A DNA stretch of 47,105 nucleotides from positions 1 through 47,105 of the forward strand of contig NZ_ANBB01000058.1 in the NCBI RefSeq assembly GCF_000341105.1, in the 5' to 3' direction. The translations under genes were made by a program, and so were the position numbers. Source of the stretch: Nocardiopsis potens DSM 45234. Its GTDB lineage: Bacteria; Actinomycetota; Actinomycetes; Streptosporangiales; Streptosporangiaceae. The notes below the pieces were generated by a model. That model was not told the origin of the DNA. It worked only from the letters and a program-made list of their open reading frames with translations, and ran no database searches. Positions 7,402 through 14,908 of this stretch are shown here, piece by piece. The stretch's first letter is position 1. Every line of letters begins with the position of its first letter.

Positions 7402-8427
7402 GTGGCGTTCTCACGGATACGCAAGTCGCTGCGGGCGATGAAGAACCTGGAAAAGGTCGAGGCGGGGCTGCCCCCCGAGGACGCCGTCGTGCTCGACGCC
7501 GACGACGACGATCCGGAGCTGGTCGAGGCGGTGCACGCCGCCTGGGCCGGCGATCCGGGGCCGGTGGCGCGGCTGCTGGAGGCGGCCCGGCAGGCCGGCG
7601 ACCGGGAGCTGCACGGGCACTACGCCGCCGAGGCGGCCGAGGCCGCGCTCGACCGGGACCGGTGGCTGCAGGACTGGCTGGCCGGCTCCCCCGACGACCC
7701 CGACGCGCTGCTGGTGTTCGGCGGATACCTGCTGGACAGGGCGTGGGAGTCGCGCGGCGGGGCCTACGCCTCCCGCACCTCCGACGAGCAGTTCGCCGGA
7801 TTCCACCACTACCTGGGCCAGGCCGAGCCGGTGCTGCGCCGGGCGATCGCCGCGGACCCCGCCTCCCCCGCCCCGTGGGCCCTGATGATCACCTACGCGG
7901 TCGGCAGCCCCGGCGGGCGCCGCGACCTCTACGACGAGGCGTGGGCCGGAGTGCTCCGGCTGAACCGGTACGACCGGGAGGCGCACCGGGTGGCGCTGCA
8001 GTACAACTGCGCCAAGTGGCACGGGTCGAACGAGGAGATGTTCGCCTTCGCCTACGCGGCCTCCGACTCCGCCCCGGCCGGCTCGCCGCTGCACATGCTC
8101 CCGCTGCGCGCCTGGGTCGAGCTGGACGTGCGGGAGAAGGGCAGGGTGCTGGACCGGCCGGAGTGCCGGGAGGCCGCCAACCGGGCGCTGACCGTGTGCC
8201 CGCCGGCCGCGCCTGCCGCCTACCGGTGGGACCGCGCCGACCGGAACATGCTCGCCCGGGTGCTCTGCGCCCAGGACCGCTACGACGAGGCCTACGCCCA
8301 GTTCCAGGCGCTCGGCGTGCACGCCACCTCGTTCCCGTGGACCTACTACGGGACCCGCGACGCCCGCGCCGACTTCCTCACCTTCCGCGGTGCGGCGGCG
8401 CTCAAGGTCGCCGAGGAGATGCGCTGA
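7402..8427 (+). CDS. hypothetical protein with helical (TPR-like) repeats
   Basis: This 341-residue soluble protein has no signal peptide or membrane helix. From about residue 50 it is a series of amphipathic alanine-rich helices. Segments such as AEPVLRRAIAADPASPAPWALMI and LCAQDRYDEAYAQFQALG read like degenerate tetratricopeptide repeats, so a protein-binding solenoid is likely. The N-terminus has a basic patch (SRIRKSLRAMKN) and then a run of aspartates around residue 34. The GTG at 7402 fits a leaderless start, 7 bases after a -10 box inside the upstream stop codon. I do not recognise the family. The pairing with an FkbM methyltransferase is the only contextual clue. Confidence 0.75.
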   Translation: MAFSRIRKSLRAMKNLEKVEAGLPPEDAVVLDADDDDPELVEAVHAAWAGDPGPVARLLEAARQAGDRELHGHYAAEAAEAALDRDRWLQDWLAGSPDDPDALLVFGGYLLDRAWESRGGAYASRTSDEQFAGFHHYLGQAEPVLRRAIAADPASPAPWALMITYAVGSPGGRRDLYDEAWAGVLRLNRYDREAHRVALQYNCAKWHGSNEEMFAFAYAASDSAPAGSPLHMLPLRAWVELDVREKGRVLDRPECREAANRALTVCPPAAPAAYRWDRADRNMLARVLCAQDRYDEAYAQFQALGVHATSFPWTYYGTRDARADFLTFRGAAALKVAEEMR

Positions 8428-8539
8428 CCGGTGCGCCGAACACGGCCGCGGAACCGGGTTTTTCCGGATAACCCCCGCGTGACCGGGGCCGCGGGCAATA
8501 CGGTCGCTCTGTGCCGCCGCCCGCGGGCGGCGGCCGGCG

Positions 8540-8580
8540 GCGGGGCGGCGCCAGGACGGGGCTCCGCCCCGCCGCCCCGC
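8540..8580. terminator. bidirectional hairpin between convergent genes
   Basis: Perfect 11-base arms GCGGGGCGGCG (8540-8550) and CGCCGCCCCGC (8570-8580) enclose a smaller hairpin GGGGC-TCC-GCCCC. It lies between the plus-strand TPR-like gene (stop 8427) and the minus-strand FMN reductase (stop 8587) and probably terminates both. Confidence 0.65.
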
Positions 8581-8586
8581 CCGGGG

Positions 8587-9204
8587 TCACTCCCCGGAGA
8601 GCAGCCGCTCGAACGGCACCGGCTCGTCGTAGGGGTCCGGTCGGGCCGCGGCGGACCGGCCCGCCACCAGGTCGGCGAACTCCCCGGCGGCGCGGTCGAT
8701 CCGGGAGGCCAGGCCGCCGTGGGCGGCGCCGCCGGCCCCCCAGTCCTCCGAGGCGGCGTAGACCGCGGTCGGCACGGTCACCGCGCGCAGGTAGGCGAAC
8801 ATCGGCCGGAGCGCGTGCTCCAGCGCCAGCGAGTGGCGCGGCGTCCCGCCGGTGGCCGCGATGAGCACCGGCGTGCCCTGCAGCGCCCCCTCCTCCAGGA
8901 CGTCGAAGAAGGTCTTGAACAGGCCGCTGTAGGAGGCGTTGAAGATCGGCGTCACCGCGATCAGGCCGTCGGCCCGGGAGGCGGCGTCCACCGCCGCCTT
9001 GAGGTCGCCGGAGGGGAACCCGGTGAGCAGGTTGTCGGTGAGCGCGTGGGCGTGGTCGCGCAGCTCGACCGCCTCGGCCGCGGGGGCCGCGCCCCGCTCG
9101 CGCAGGGCGCGGTCGGCGGCCCCGGTGAGCCGGTCGGCCAGCAGCCGGGTGGACGAGGGCACGCTCAGCCCGGCGGAGACGGCGGTGATGCGGGGCTCGG
9201 TCAC
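8587..9204 (-). CDS. NAD(P)H-dependent FMN reductase (CE1759-type)
   Basis: This 205-residue flavodoxin-like reductase has N-terminal ITAVSAGLSVPSSTRLLADRL, matching the phosphate-binding loop of FMN reductases (S-x-x-S-x-[ST]). ADGLIAVTPIFNASYSGLFK matches the family's flavin-binding P-x-[YF] motif. The reductase supplies reduced FMN to a partner monooxygenase. The GTG at 9204 overlaps the stop of the upstream luciferase-like gene (GTGA), with GGAGAA just before it, so the two are translationally coupled. The pairing matches the corynebacterial CE1758/CE1759 two-component type. The substrate of the pair is unknown. Confidence 0.88.
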   Translation of the reverse strand: MTEPRITAVSAGLSVPSSTRLLADRLTGAADRALRERGAAPAAEAVELRDHAHALTDNLLTGFPSGDLKAAVDAASRADGLIAVTPIFNASYSGLFKTFFDVLEEGALQGTPVLIAATGGTPRHSLALEHALRPMFAYLRAVTVPTAVYAASEDWGAGGAAHGGLASRIDRAAGEFADLVAGRSAAARPDPYDEPVPFERLLSGE

Positions 9205-10310
9205 TTCTCCTCCTCGGCGGTCTGCAGGGCGGCGCGGTCCTGCTCGGCGGCGAGCAGGCCCGCGTGGGTGGGCGCGTCGGGCACGTGCGCCGGGCGGCCC
9301 GCGGCGAACTCGCGGCGGAGTACCGGGACGACCTCCTCGCCGAGCAGGTCCAGCTGCTCCAGCACGGTCTTCAGCGGCAGCCCGGCGTGGTCCATCAGGA
9401 ACAGCTGGCGCTGGTAGTCGCCGAAGTCCTCGCGGAACCGCAGGGTGCGGTCGATGACCTGCTGCGGGCTGCCGACGGTGAGCGGGGTCTCCCGGGTGAA
9501 GTCCTCCAGCGACGGGCCGTGCCCGTAGACCGGCGCGTTGTCGAAGTAGGGCCGGAACTCGCGCACCGCGTCCTGGGAGTTCCTCCGCATGAACACCTGC
9601 CCGCCCAGGCCGACGATCGCCTGGTCGGCGCGGCCGTGGCCGTAGTGCTCGTAGCGGCGCCGGTACAGGTCGACCATCCGCTTGGTGTGCTCGGCCGGCC
9701 AGAAGATGTTGTTGTGGAAGAAGCCGTCGCCGTAGTAGGCGGCCTGCTCGGCGATCTCCGGGCTGCGGATGGAGCCGTGCCAGACGAACGGCGGGACCCC
9801 GTCCAGCGGGCGCGGCGTGGAGGTGAAGCCCTGCAGCGGGGTGCGGAACTTCCCTTCCCAGTTCACCACGTCCTCCCGCCAGAGCCGGTGCAGCAGGTGG
9901 TAGTTCTCCACGGCCAGCGGGACGCCCTGCCGGATGTCCTGGCCGAACCAGGGGTAGACCGGCCCGGTGTTGCCGCGGCCCATCATCAGGTCGACCCGGC
10001 CGCCGGCCAGGTGCTGCAGCATCGCGTAGTCCTCGGCGATCTTCACCGGGTCGTTGGTGGTGATCAGGGTCGTCGCGGTGGAGAGCACCAGCCGCTCGGT
10101 GCGCGCCGCGATGTAGCCGAGCATGGTGGTCGGCGAGGACGGTACGAACGGCGGGTTGTGGTGCTCGCCGGTGGCGAAGACGTCCAGGCCGACCTCTTCG
10201 GCCTTGAGCGCGATGCGCACCATCGCGTCGATCCGCTCGCCCTCGCTCGGCGTGCGGCCGGTGGTGGGGTCGGTCGTCACGTCGCCGACCGAGAAGATCC
10301 CGAACTGCAT
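9201..10310 (-). CDS. FMN-dependent luciferase-like monooxygenase (CE1758-type)
   Basis: This 369-residue protein is a member of the bacterial luciferase-like (LLM) TIM-barrel family. Family marks are MQFGIFSVGDVT at the N-terminus, AEEVGLDVFATGEHHNPPF (the usual E-x-x-G-x-D-x-x-x-x-x-E-H motif), EDYAMLQHLAGGRVDLMMGRG and FVWHGSIRSPEIAEQAA. It oxygenates an unknown substrate with reduced FMN and O2, supplied by the coupled reductase. The ATG at 10310 has GGAG three bases upstream. It follows a PucR-type regulator gene on the same strand by 46 bases, and that gap contains a nested palindrome. Sulfur scavenging is possible given the nearby alkylsulfatase, but this is only inference. Confidence 0.9.
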   Translation of the reverse strand: MQFGIFSVGDVTTDPTTGRTPSEGERIDAMVRIALKAEEVGLDVFATGEHHNPPFVPSSPTTMLGYIAARTERLVLSTATTLITTNDPVKIAEDYAMLQHLAGGRVDLMMGRGNTGPVYPWFGQDIRQGVPLAVENYHLLHRLWREDVVNWEGKFRTPLQGFTSTPRPLDGVPPFVWHGSIRSPEIAEQAAYYGDGFFHNNIFWPAEHTKRMVDLYRRRYEHYGHGRADQAIVGLGGQVFMRRNSQDAVREFRPYFDNAPVYGHGPSLEDFTRETPLTVGSPQQVIDRTLRFREDFGDYQRQLFLMDHAGLPLKTVLEQLDLLGEEVVPVLRREFAAGRPAHVPDAPTHAGLLAAEQDRAALQTAEEEK

Positions 10311-10320
10311 GTTCTCCGCC

Positions 10321-10368
10321 CCCTGGGCTCTCCGAGGTAGTTGGTTCTGATTTCAACTACTTCCCAGG
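10321..10368. promoter_or_regulatory. nested palindrome between PucR-type gene and LLM gene
   Basis: The inner inverted repeat GTAGTTG (10337-10343) / CAACTAC (10354-10360) has a 10-base spacer. An outer CCTGGG / CCCAGG pair lies at 10322-10327 and 10363-10368. The right inner arm covers the stop codon of the regulator gene. The spacing of one helical turn suits an operator, but an RNA hairpin separating the two genes is equally possible. Confidence 0.45.
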
Positions 10369-11625
10369 AACGGTATTGCCCGCCGATCCATTCCACAGCA
10401 CCGCGGCCAGGGTGAGCAGCCCGCGCGCGGTGGCCGGATCGGCGCCGGTGAGCTCCCGGGCGCGGGCCAGCCGGTTGTCCACGGTGTTGGGGTGGACGCC
10501 CAGCATCCGGGCCGCGGCCCGGCGGTCCATGTCGCACGCCAGGTAGGCCCGGACGGTCCCGGCCAGCTCCGGCCGGTCGAGCAGCGGGGCCAGCGCGGCG
10601 CGGAGCAGGGGCAGCCCGTCGCTCTCCCGGGCCAGGTGCAGCTCCAGCGCGACGTCGGCGGCCCGGACGGCGCGGCCGCGCTCCCCGCGGGCGCGCGCGA
10701 CCCGCAGCACCTCGCGGGCGGTGCGGAGAGCCCGGGCGACGTCGCCGGGGCCGGAGGCGTCCTCCGCGGCCAGCACCGCGTCGGCGCGGAGAGCGGCCCC
10801 GAGGCCGGCGGCGAGCCGGTCGAGCCGCTCCCCGGTGCACCGCTCCCCGGTGCGCCCTTCGCAGGCCCGCCGGCCGCCGGGCCGCTCGGCGACCACCGTC
10901 CCGCCGCCCGCGGACAGGTCCATCAGCCAGGTCCCGGGCAGCGCCTGCTCGATCCGGGCGCGCATCCGCCGCACCGCGCGGCGCTCGGCCGGCCGGTCCG
11001 CGGCCGGATCCCGGTCCGCCGCGTCGCCCGGACCGGGGGCCCGCACAACCTCGACGACCAGCACCAGCGGCCGCTCCGGCAGCGGGCGGCGGGCGAGCCC
11101 GGCGGCCGCCCCGACCCGCCCCTCGGCCAGCGCCGCGACCACCCGGGAGGGCTCAACGTCGGCGCCGTCCAGCAGCTCCCGGTAGCGCCGCTCGAACGCC
11201 TCGGCGGCCGCCCGCTCCACGGCGAAGTGCACGGACCGGCTCCGCCGCAGCACCTCCCGGAGCAGGTCGGGGCGGTCGCCGAGGGCCGCGGCGAGCTCGT
11301 CGCCGAACACGGTGAGCGCGAGCTGCCAGGCGCGCATGTACTCGGCGAGCGGCACCCGCTCGTCGGCCCGGTCGGCGGCCCGCTCGGAGACCAGCCGGAG
11401 CAGCTCGGGGTCGGGCGGCTCCGGCTCCAGGACCGCGCGCAGCGCCGACCGCAGCATCGCCCGGATCGTCCCGGCGGCGACCAGGTGCAGGTGGTCCAGG
11501 ATCGCCGGGTCCCCGGTGCAGATCGGGGACTCCGCGGCGTAGCGCTCCACGATCAGCCGCGCCAGCGACGGCACCCGCGGCTCCAATGACGCGACGGTCC
11601 TGCGCAGCCGCTCCGGGTCCTCCAT
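10357..11625 (-). CDS. PucR-family transcriptional regulator (HTH_30 C-terminus)
   Basis: This 422-residue regulator ends with the PucR C-terminal helix-turn-helix, visible as DRRAAARMLGVHPNTVDNRL followed by ARARELTGADP. The N-terminal 150 residues are helical, in the style of the RsbT co-antagonist/RsbRD-like domain (ESPICTGDPAILDHLHLVAAGTIRAML), and a GGDEF-like degenerate middle part follows. I chose the ATG at 11625 because GGAGG lies just upstream; an ATG at 11649 in the same frame has no site. Its stop lies 46 bases before the monooxygenase gene, so it is a probable regulator of the flavin monooxygenase/reductase pair. Confidence 0.8.
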   Translation of the reverse strand: MEDPERLRRTVASLEPRVPSLARLIVERYAAESPICTGDPAILDHLHLVAAGTIRAMLRSALRAVLEPEPPDPELLRLVSERAADRADERVPLAEYMRAWQLALTVFGDELAAALGDRPDLLREVLRRSRSVHFAVERAAAEAFERRYRELLDGADVEPSRVVAALAEGRVGAAAGLARRPLPERPLVLVVEVVRAPGPGDAADRDPAADRPAERRAVRRMRARIEQALPGTWLMDLSAGGGTVVAERPGGRRACEGRTGERCTGERLDRLAAGLGAALRADAVLAAEDASGPGDVARALRTAREVLRVARARGERGRAVRAADVALELHLARESDGLPLLRAALAPLLDRPELAGTVRAYLACDMDRRAAARMLGVHPNTVDNRLARARELTGADPATARGLLTLAAVLWNGSAGNTVPGK

Positions 11626-11800
11626 CGGCCTCCGCCCCTCCCGTGCCATCGGCCGCACCCGGCCGCCCGCCCGATCGCGGCCGACGGCCCGGGCCCGGCA
11701 CCGGGGAGAGACGGCCGCACACGCCCATGGTGGAGCGGCCGGGACCGCCGGGCGGCCCCGGGGCGGACTTCGGCCGCCGCAGCGCGCCCTCCCCCGGCGA

Positions 11801-11852
11801 TCTCGGCGTCGCGGCCCTGGCAGAGCGCTCTGAAAGGGCCGCGACGCCGAGA
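11801..11852. repeat. long palindrome element 1 (core CAGAGCGCTCTG)
   Basis: Perfect 18-base arms (11801-11818 and 11835-11852), beginning TCTCGGCGTCGCGG, flank a loop with the 12-base palindrome CAGAGCGCTCTG (11821-11832). It lies just downstream of the alkylsulfatase-like gene stop (11867) and upstream of the PucR-type start. Elements at 13320 and 20288 share the same core and flanks. Confidence 0.85.
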
Positions 11853-11866
11853 CCATCGCACTGGGG

Positions 11867-13183
11867 TCACACGCCGATCCGGAACAGGGACCCGCCCGGC
11901 CTCTGCAGCTCCTCCACGGTCTCGGCGCCGCTCTGGGCGGCCCTGGACTCGGCGGCGGCCCAGCGGAACACGCCCTGGGCCATGGTGGACCGCTCCGCGG
12001 CGACCCGGGCCAGGTTGACCTCGGCGCGGGCCTCGTGCGCCCCGGCGTCGTCCGGCGCGGCCTGCACCGCGAGCTCGGCGAGGTGCCCGGCCAGGCGGAG
12101 GTCGCCCTGCTCGGCGGCGGTGCGGGCGCGGGCGGACAGCGCGGCCGCGCCGCCGCACAGCTCGGCCAGGGCGGCGGCCAGCCGGCCGGCCGGGGCCGGC
12201 TTGAGGTGCGACGGGTCGCCGTCGTACCAGCCGCCGTAGAGCCGCCAGACGTTGCGCACCACGAACTCCGGCTCGTCGTAGACGGGCCGCAGGTAGGGGC
12301 GGTCCGCCAGGTGCGCGGGCGGCGCCACGGCGTGCACCGCCTCGTCCAGCCGGGCGCCGGAGTTCATCAGCGCCAGGGTCTGCTCGACCAGGCTCTCCAG
12401 GAACTCCGCGGTCTCGGTCAGCGCGGTGCGGACCCGGTCGGCGCCGATGACGGGCAGCCCGTGCCCGGGCAGCAGGACCTCGGCGCCGGTGGCGGCCATG
12501 GCGCGCAGCGCCTCCGCCCACTCGGCCGGGTAGCGCTGGACCTTCTGCGGGTTGCCCGCGTTGGGCGCCACCCAGACGAACAGGTCGCCGGTGAGCAGCG
12601 TCCGGCGCTCCGGCAGGTAGGCCCAGGTGTGGTCGTCGGTCTCGCCCTCGGCGTGGAACAGCCGCAGGGCGGCGTCGCCCAGGTGCAGCTCCATGGAGTC
12701 CCGGTAGGTCTGGTCCGGGTACCGGTAGGAGCGCGGCCAGCGCAGATCGGAGCTGCCGAACTGGCGCCGGTTGACCACCTCGTTGTAGCCCGCGGTGCGC
12801 GCGTAGCGGTCGAACCGGGCGGCCACCGCCTCGTGCGCGACCACCACCGGCCGGGGCAGGCCCGCGGCGTCGGCCTCGGCGTCGAACGGGCCGACGCCGA
12901 ACACGTGGTCGACGTGGCCGTGCGAGTAGACCGCGAACCGCAGCGGCCGGCCGTCGTAGGCGCGGACCGCGGCGTGCAGCGCCTCGGCGGACATCGCGGA
13001 CCCGGTGTCGAAGAGGACCGGTCCCCGCTCGGAGCGGATGCAGAACGCGTTGCCGAAGCCCGGCCACATCCCGACCCCCTCGGCGACCTCCGCGATCCCG
13101 GCGCGCGCCGCCTCGCCCCGGTGGTACTCCGGGACGGGCTCGCCCCGCCATGCCTTCTCGGCCAGTTCCAGTACGGCGTTCAC
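11867..13183 (-). CDS. MBL-fold alkylsulfatase-like hydrolase with dimerisation domain
   Basis: This 438-residue protein has a metallo-beta-lactamase core with the zinc motif SHGHVDH (about 87-93), a second ligand region EGETDDHTW and LLTGDLFVW, and LLPGHG. After the core comes WRLYGGWYDGDPSHLKP, the hallmark start of the alkyl-sulfatase dimerisation domain of SdsA1/BDS1-type enzymes. The usual C-terminal SCP2-like domain is short or absent: the protein is about 200 residues shorter than SdsA1. There is no signal peptide, so it is cytoplasmic. The GTG at 13183 has GGAGG four bases upstream. It probably hydrolyses alkyl sulfates or related esters; the true substrate is open. Confidence 0.8.
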   Translation of the reverse strand: MNAVLELAEKAWRGEPVPEYHRGEAARAGIAEVAEGVGMWPGFGNAFCIRSERGPVLFDTGSAMSAEALHAAVRAYDGRPLRFAVYSHGHVDHVFGVGPFDAEADAAGLPRPVVVAHEAVAARFDRYARTAGYNEVVNRRQFGSSDLRWPRSYRYPDQTYRDSMELHLGDAALRLFHAEGETDDHTWAYLPERRTLLTGDLFVWVAPNAGNPQKVQRYPAEWAEALRAMAATGAEVLLPGHGLPVIGADRVRTALTETAEFLESLVEQTLALMNSGARLDEAVHAVAPPAHLADRPYLRPVYDEPEFVVRNVWRLYGGWYDGDPSHLKPAPAGRLAAALAELCGGAAALSARARTAAEQGDLRLAGHLAELAVQAAPDDAGAHEARAEVNLARVAAERSTMAQGVFRWAAAESRAAQSGAETVEELQRPGGSLFRIGV

Positions 13184-13319
13184 ACTGCCTCCGTCGGTCC
13201 GTTCGGTGCGTCGCGGCCGCGGGACCAGACTCGGCGGGGCGCGCCGCCCGGACAAGGCCCCGCCGTCACAACGGGGCGCCGGGCTCCCTGTCACGGATCA
13301 CAACGGCGCAGGCCGGGGC

Positions 13320-13381
13320 GATGATCTTGACGTTGCGGGGGTATCAGAGCGCTCTGATACCCCCGCAACGCCAAGATCATC
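13320..13381. repeat. long palindrome element 2 (62 bp, near-perfect)
   Basis: Two 31-base arms meet with no loop at AGAGC|GCTCT, centred on 13350/13351, and differ at one position only. The left arm begins GATGATCTTGACGTTGCGGG; the centre is TATCAGAGCGCTCTGATA. It lies between the metallophosphoesterase stop (13433) and the alkylsulfatase-like start (13183), downstream of the former. Confidence 0.9.
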
Positions 13382-13432
13382 GGGGGAGGGGCGGGGAGCG
13401 GGGTGCTCACCGCCTTTCCTCCCCCGGGGGGC

Positions 13433-14353
13433 TCAGCGGCGCTCCGGGACCAGGTCGATCAGGCTGGCCTCCGGGCGGCAGCAGAACCGGACCGGGGCGT
13501 AGGGCGAGGTGCCCAGGCCGCCGGAGACGTTCAGCCAGGCGTCGCCGTACCGGTTCAGCCCCCAGGCCCGGCGCCGGTCGATCCCGCAGTTGGTCACGAG
13601 CGTCCCGTAGAACGGCATGCAGATCTGGCCGCCGTGGGTGTGCCCGGCCAGCAGCAGCCGGTAGCCGTCGGCGGCGAACCGGTCCAGGTTGGCCGGCTCG
13701 GGCGAGTGCAGCACGCCCAGCCGCAGGTCGGCCGAGGCGGCGGCGGGGCCGGCCACCTCCTCGTACCGGTCCAGGCCGATGTGCGAGTCGTGCACCCCGG
13801 CCGCGGCGACGCTCAGCCCGCCGGCGCTGATCCGGCCCTTGCGGTTGTTCAGGTCCAGCCAGCCGGCGCCGGCCATCGCGGCGCCCAGCTCGCGCCAGGG
13901 CAGGTCCGGCTCGACCCGCTCGCGGTAGTCCTTCTTGCTGCTGCGCCACAGGTAGCGGGCCGGGTTCTTGGGGCGCGGCGAGAACAGGTCGTTGGAGCCG
14001 TAGACGAACGCCCCGGGCCGGTCCAGCAGCGGGCCCAGCGCCTCGATGAACGGCTCCACCGCGTCCGGGTGGGCCAGCGAGTCGCCGGTGTTGACCACCA
14101 GGTCCGGCTCGTACCGCTCCAGGCCGCGCACCCAGTCGATGAGCATACGGCGGCCCGGGGTCAGGTGGGCGTCGGACAGGTGCAGCACCCGCAGCCGGGG
14201 GCTCCCCTCGGGCAGCAGCGGCAGCTCGTGCCGGCGCAGCCGGAACCAGTTCCGCTCGATGACCGCGGCGTAGCCGATCCCGGCGGCGCCGACGGCGCCG
14301 GCCACCGCCGCCGCCCGGGCGGCCCGCCGCCACCCCTCATGTCGCCTGCTCAT
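13433..14353 (-). CDS. membrane-anchored metallophosphoesterase
   Basis: This 306-residue calcineurin-like phosphoesterase has one N-terminal membrane helix (about 12-30), so the catalytic domain probably lies at the membrane. Metal-binding blocks are visible in order: LHLSDAHLTPG (D-x-H), VVNTGDSL (GD), VYGSNDLF (GN-x-like), LLLAGHTHGGQICMP (GHTHGGQ). The GH[DE] position reads VLHSPEPANLD. The ATG at 14353 has GGGAG eight bases upstream. It is divergent from yqeY and lies next to the penicillin-binding protein gene, the same neighbourhood as Rv3683 beside ponA2 in mycobacteria. A role in envelope lipid or cell-wall precursor metabolism is inferred. Confidence 0.9.
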   Translation of the reverse strand: MSRRHEGWRRAARAAAVAGAVGAAGIGYAAVIERNWFRLRRHELPLLPEGSPRLRVLHLSDAHLTPGRRMLIDWVRGLERYEPDLVVNTGDSLAHPDAVEPFIEALGPLLDRPGAFVYGSNDLFSPRPKNPARYLWRSSKKDYRERVEPDLPWRELGAAMAGAGWLDLNNRKGRISAGGLSVAAAGVHDSHIGLDRYEEVAGPAAASADLRLGVLHSPEPANLDRFAADGYRLLLAGHTHGGQICMPFYGTLVTNCGIDRRRAWGLNRYGDAWLNVSGGLGTSPYAPVRFCCRPEASLIDLVPERR

Positions 14354-14432
14354 TGCGGCTGCTCCCTCCGTGCCGCCCGGGTTCCGTCCACAGGCCTGGG
14401 AAAAGGCGTGGGGCCGCCGCGGGCGATCGCTC

Positions 14433-14438
14433 TATGAT
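14433..14438 (+). promoter_or_regulatory. -10 box of yqeY-like gene
   Basis: TATGAT lies exactly 7 bases before the ATG at 14446, with no ribosome binding site between them, which suits a leaderless mRNA. Confidence 0.5.
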
Positions 14439-14445
14439 CAGTGCC

Positions 14446-14901
14446 ATGTCCGAACTCAAAGACCGCCTGAAGTCCGACCTCACCGCCGCCATGAAGGCGC
14501 GCGACGCGGTGCGCCTCCGCACGCTGCGCATGGCCCTGACCGCCGTGTCCAACGAGGAGGTCGCCGGCGGTGCCGCGCGCGAGCTGGCCGACGAGGACAT
14601 CGTCCGGCTGCTCACCCGGGAGGCCAAGAAGCGCCGCGAGGCCGCGGAGGCCTTCGCCGCCGGCGGCCGCGCGGACAAGGCCGCCGACGAGCGGGCCGAG
14701 GCCGAGGTGCTCTCCGAGTACCTCCCGGCCCAGCTGGACGACGCCGAGCTCACCGCCCTGGTGGCCGACGCCGTCGCCGAGTCCGGGGCGACCGGGCCCA
14801 AGGGCATGGGCGCGGTCATGAAGCTGGTCAACCCCAAGGTCGCCGGGCGGGCCGAGGGCTCGCGGGTGGCCGCCGAGGTCAAGCGCCAGCTGGCCGGCTG
14901 A
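14446..14901 (+). CDS. GatB/YqeY domain protein
   Basis: This 151-residue protein has the normal family length. It shows the YqeY start ELKDRLKSDLTAAMKARD, then RLRTLRMALTAVSNEEV, the helical YLPAQLDDAELTALV and the C-terminal GPKGMGAVMKLVNPKVAGRA. The C-terminal half resembles the tRNA-binding tail domain of the amidotransferase subunit GatB, but stand-alone YqeY proteins have no settled function. The ATG at 14446 follows a TATGAT box by 7 bases. The gene converges on the PBP gene, with only 7 bases between stop codons. Confidence 0.9.
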   Translation: MSELKDRLKSDLTAAMKARDAVRLRTLRMALTAVSNEEVAGGAARELADEDIVRLLTREAKKRREAAEAFAAGGRADKAADERAEAEVLSEYLPAQLDDAELTALVADAVAESGATGPKGMGAVMKLVNPKVAGRAEGSRVAAEVKRQLAG

Positions 14902-14908
14902 GCACCGC

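Noticed and set aside
3873-7424. Very long minus-strand open frame across the ABC-F, proline-rich and FkbM genes
   Set aside because: Its translation is Arg/Pro/Gly-rich antisense of three well-supported plus-strand genes and has no recognisable domain.
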